Source: Chroococcidiopsidaceae cyanobacterium CP_BM_RX_35 (lineage in GTDB: Bacteria > Cyanobacteriota > Cyanobacteriia > Cyanobacteriales > Chroococcidiopsidaceae). Taken from it: a stretch of DNA of 6,097 bases. The notes under the pieces are model-generated. The model saw only the letters and a program-made list of their open reading frames with translations. It did no database searches and was not told the DNA's origin. Position numbers and translations under genes: made by a program. The stretch is from contig JAFAVL010000141.1 in assembly GCA_019242465.1 (NCBI GenBank), positions 1-6,097 on the forward strand, written 5' to 3'. Below, piece by piece: positions 4,934 to 6,097 of this stretch (positions are counted from its first letter, which is position 1; every line of letters begins with the position of its first letter).

Positions 4934-6037
4934 TTGATAGCTCAAGCACTAGCTATGGAAACGCGAGGCGTCTGGATTACCAACACTGACAGTGAGGTTT
5001 TGAATTCCCAGCAAAGCATTGCTGAGGCAATGGACTTCCTTGCCGAGACAGGATTTAACGTGGTGTTTCCTGTTGTTTGGAGTAAAGCCGTCACACTCTA
5101 TCCTAGCCAAGTCATGAGTTCGCGATTTGGCGTTGAGATGGACGATAAAGCTTGCGGGAGACCCGCAGGCAAAGTCCTTGAGAACGTTGACCCACGATAC
5201 ATTGGTTGGAATCCTTTAGCAGAATTAATTAACGCAGCACACCGGGTTGGCATTAAAGTTATCCCCTGGTTTGAATACGGATTTGCCAGTTCCTACAATC
5301 TCAATGGTGGTCCACTGCTAGCACAAAAACCAGAATGGGCAGCCTGTGATCGCACTGGCAACCTATTGAATAAAAATGGCTTCGAGTGGATGAATGCCCT
5401 CGATCCTCAAGTACAGGAATTCCTGCTCAGCCTGGTACTCGAAGTTGTGAAAAACTACGATATTGACGGCATTCAAGGGGATGACCGACTGCCTGCCCTC
5501 CCCTCTGAAGGTGGCTACGATACCTTGACTGTCGAACGGTATTGCCGGGAATTTAATCGACATCCGCCGCAGAATCCTCAAGATCGGCAATGGCTCCAGT
5601 GGCGGGCGAATCTACTCACCGAATTCTTAGCTCAGCTCTACCAAGAGGTTAAAGCAATTAATTCAGGTCTTTTGGTATCAATGGCTCCTAATATCTACGA
5701 TTGGGGATTCAAAGAATATCTCCAGGACTCTCCAGCATGGCTAGAGCGCCAAATTGTCGATCTCATCCACCCCCAGATCTACCGCCGTGATTTTAAGAGC
5801 TACAAAAGTATCGTTGATCGGCTTGTCGCCCAGCAATTTACTGCTGAGCAGCTACCGAAACTCGCTCCTGGCATCTTGATCAAGCTAGGCTCTTACCGCA
5901 TTAGTCCTGAGTACCTTTTGCGGGCGGTTGAATACAATCGGTCTTGCGGCATTCAAGGAGAGGTGTTCTTCTTTTATGAAGGTCTACGAGAAGACAATAA
6001 TGCTCTGGGTAAGGTTATACGCTCTATCTATAAATAA
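4934..6037 (+). CDS. GHL10-type family 10-like glycoside hydrolase
   Basis: This intact gene encodes a protein of up to 367 residues of the glycosyl hydrolase-like 10 (GHL10, formerly DUF187) type, a TIM-barrel family thought to act on glycans; the substrate is not established. Landmarks in order: TRGVWITNTDS (10-20), FNVVFPVVWS (41-50), IKVIPWFEYGFASSYN (107-122), YDIDGIQGDDRLPALPSEGG (175-194) with acidic residues D176, D178, D183 and D184 as catalytic candidates, LLVSMAPN (246-253), HPQIYRRDF (279-287) and GEVFFFYEGL (342-351). The start is uncertain. TTG 4934 has AAGG (4922-4925) 8 bases upstream; ATG 4955 would remove 7 residues and has no clear site. The frame is closed upstream by TAA at 4904. 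No signal peptide is seen from either start, though many relatives are exported. Around residues 73-81 (ACGRPAGKV) the coding DNA forms a strong hairpin. It is divergent from the hydrolase; no terminator follows. Confidence 0.9.
   Translation: MIAQALAMETRGVWITNTDSEVLNSQQSIAEAMDFLAETGFNVVFPVVWSKAVTLYPSQVMSSRFGVEMDDKACGRPAGKVLENVDPRYIGWNPLAELINAAHRVGIKVIPWFEYGFASSYNLNGGPLLAQKPEWAACDRTGNLLNKNGFEWMNALDPQVQEFLLSLVLEVVKNYDIDGIQGDDRLPALPSEGGYDTLTVERYCREFNRHPPQNPQDRQWLQWRANLLTEFLAQLYQEVKAINSGLLVSMAPNIYDWGFKEYLQDSPAWLERQIVDLIHPQIYRRDFKSYKSIVDRLVAQQFTAEQLPKLAPGILIKLGSYRISPEYLLRAVEYNRSCGIQGEVFFFYEGLREDNNALGKVIRSIYK
5150..5170. repeat. Palindromic hairpin inside the GHL10 gene
   Basis: TGCGGG (5153-5158) and CCCGCA (5162-5167) pair around a 3-base AGA loop, and three more outer pairs (one G-T) extend the stem to 9 bp over 5150-5170. 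It encodes KACGRPAG in frame. Small GC-rich palindromes of this kind are common mobile repeats in cyanobacteria. The same 6-base arms, in the opposite order and with a 10-base loop, form the hairpin at 964-985. Confidence 0.5.
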
Positions 6038-6097
6038 AACGATCGTACTTGAAAATATTTTAATAATGTCTTAATATTTAAATACATTTCTTTACAA
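6038..6097. other. AT-rich sequence after the GHL10 gene, nothing recognised
   Basis: The 60 bases after the stop are AT-rich, with the short palindromes ACGATCGT and AAAATATTTT. No GC-rich stem with a T-tract is present, so no intrinsic terminator is called. Confidence 0.5.

Overview
The window reads as a cyanobacterial accessory region. The clues are the kinds of genes present: IS701-type and IS4-type transposases of the sort common in filamentous and Chroococcidiopsis-like cyanobacteria, a hicB-hicA pair with a short antitoxin, an epoxide-hydrolase-like enzyme, and a GHL10 glycoside hydrolase of a cyanobacterial type. This is a judgement from recognised protein families, since no rRNA or tRNA is present. 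No HIP1 octamer (GCGATCGC) was seen. The first 17 bases match Illumina TruSeq adapter sequence, so position 1 is very probably a contig end and not natural DNA.

Layout. (1) 18-554, minus strand: the N-terminal part of a secreted beta-propeller-like protein, cut by the contig end. (2) 555-1280: mostly non-coding. It holds a convincing but unrecognised 34-residue small ORF (808-912, minus) with a strong ribosome binding site. Upstream of it lies a cluster of hairpins (about 964-1095). The small ORF and the propeller gene share an 11-base leader motif. (3) About 1278-3399, plus strand: a decayed IS4-like transposase gene that was interrupted by an IS701-family element (1561-2993). That element has 10-bp terminal inverted repeats and a 4-bp CTAA target duplication. 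Removing the element and one CTAA restores the older reading frame. The IS701 transposase itself carries an exact 59-bp tandem duplication near its 3' end; this shifts the frame and makes it read through the IS end into the older transposase. (4) 3400-3582: no gene; one 8-bp inverted repeat. (5) 3583-4001, plus: a hicB-hicA type II toxin-antitoxin pair. (6) 3990-4858, minus: an alpha/beta hydrolase (epoxide hydrolase type) broken by a one-base frameshift and overlapping the end of hicA by 12 bp. (7) 4934-6037, plus: an intact GHL10 family protein, divergent from the hydrolase across a 75-bp gap. (8) 6038-6097: AT-rich, no gene.

The genes do not form one pathway. The picture is of repeated transposon insertion and decay beside a toxin-antitoxin pair and ordinary metabolic or cell-surface genes. 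The most unusual items are the nested insertion with its duplication-driven frameshift and chimeric transposase tail, and the small ORF with its structured upstream region.
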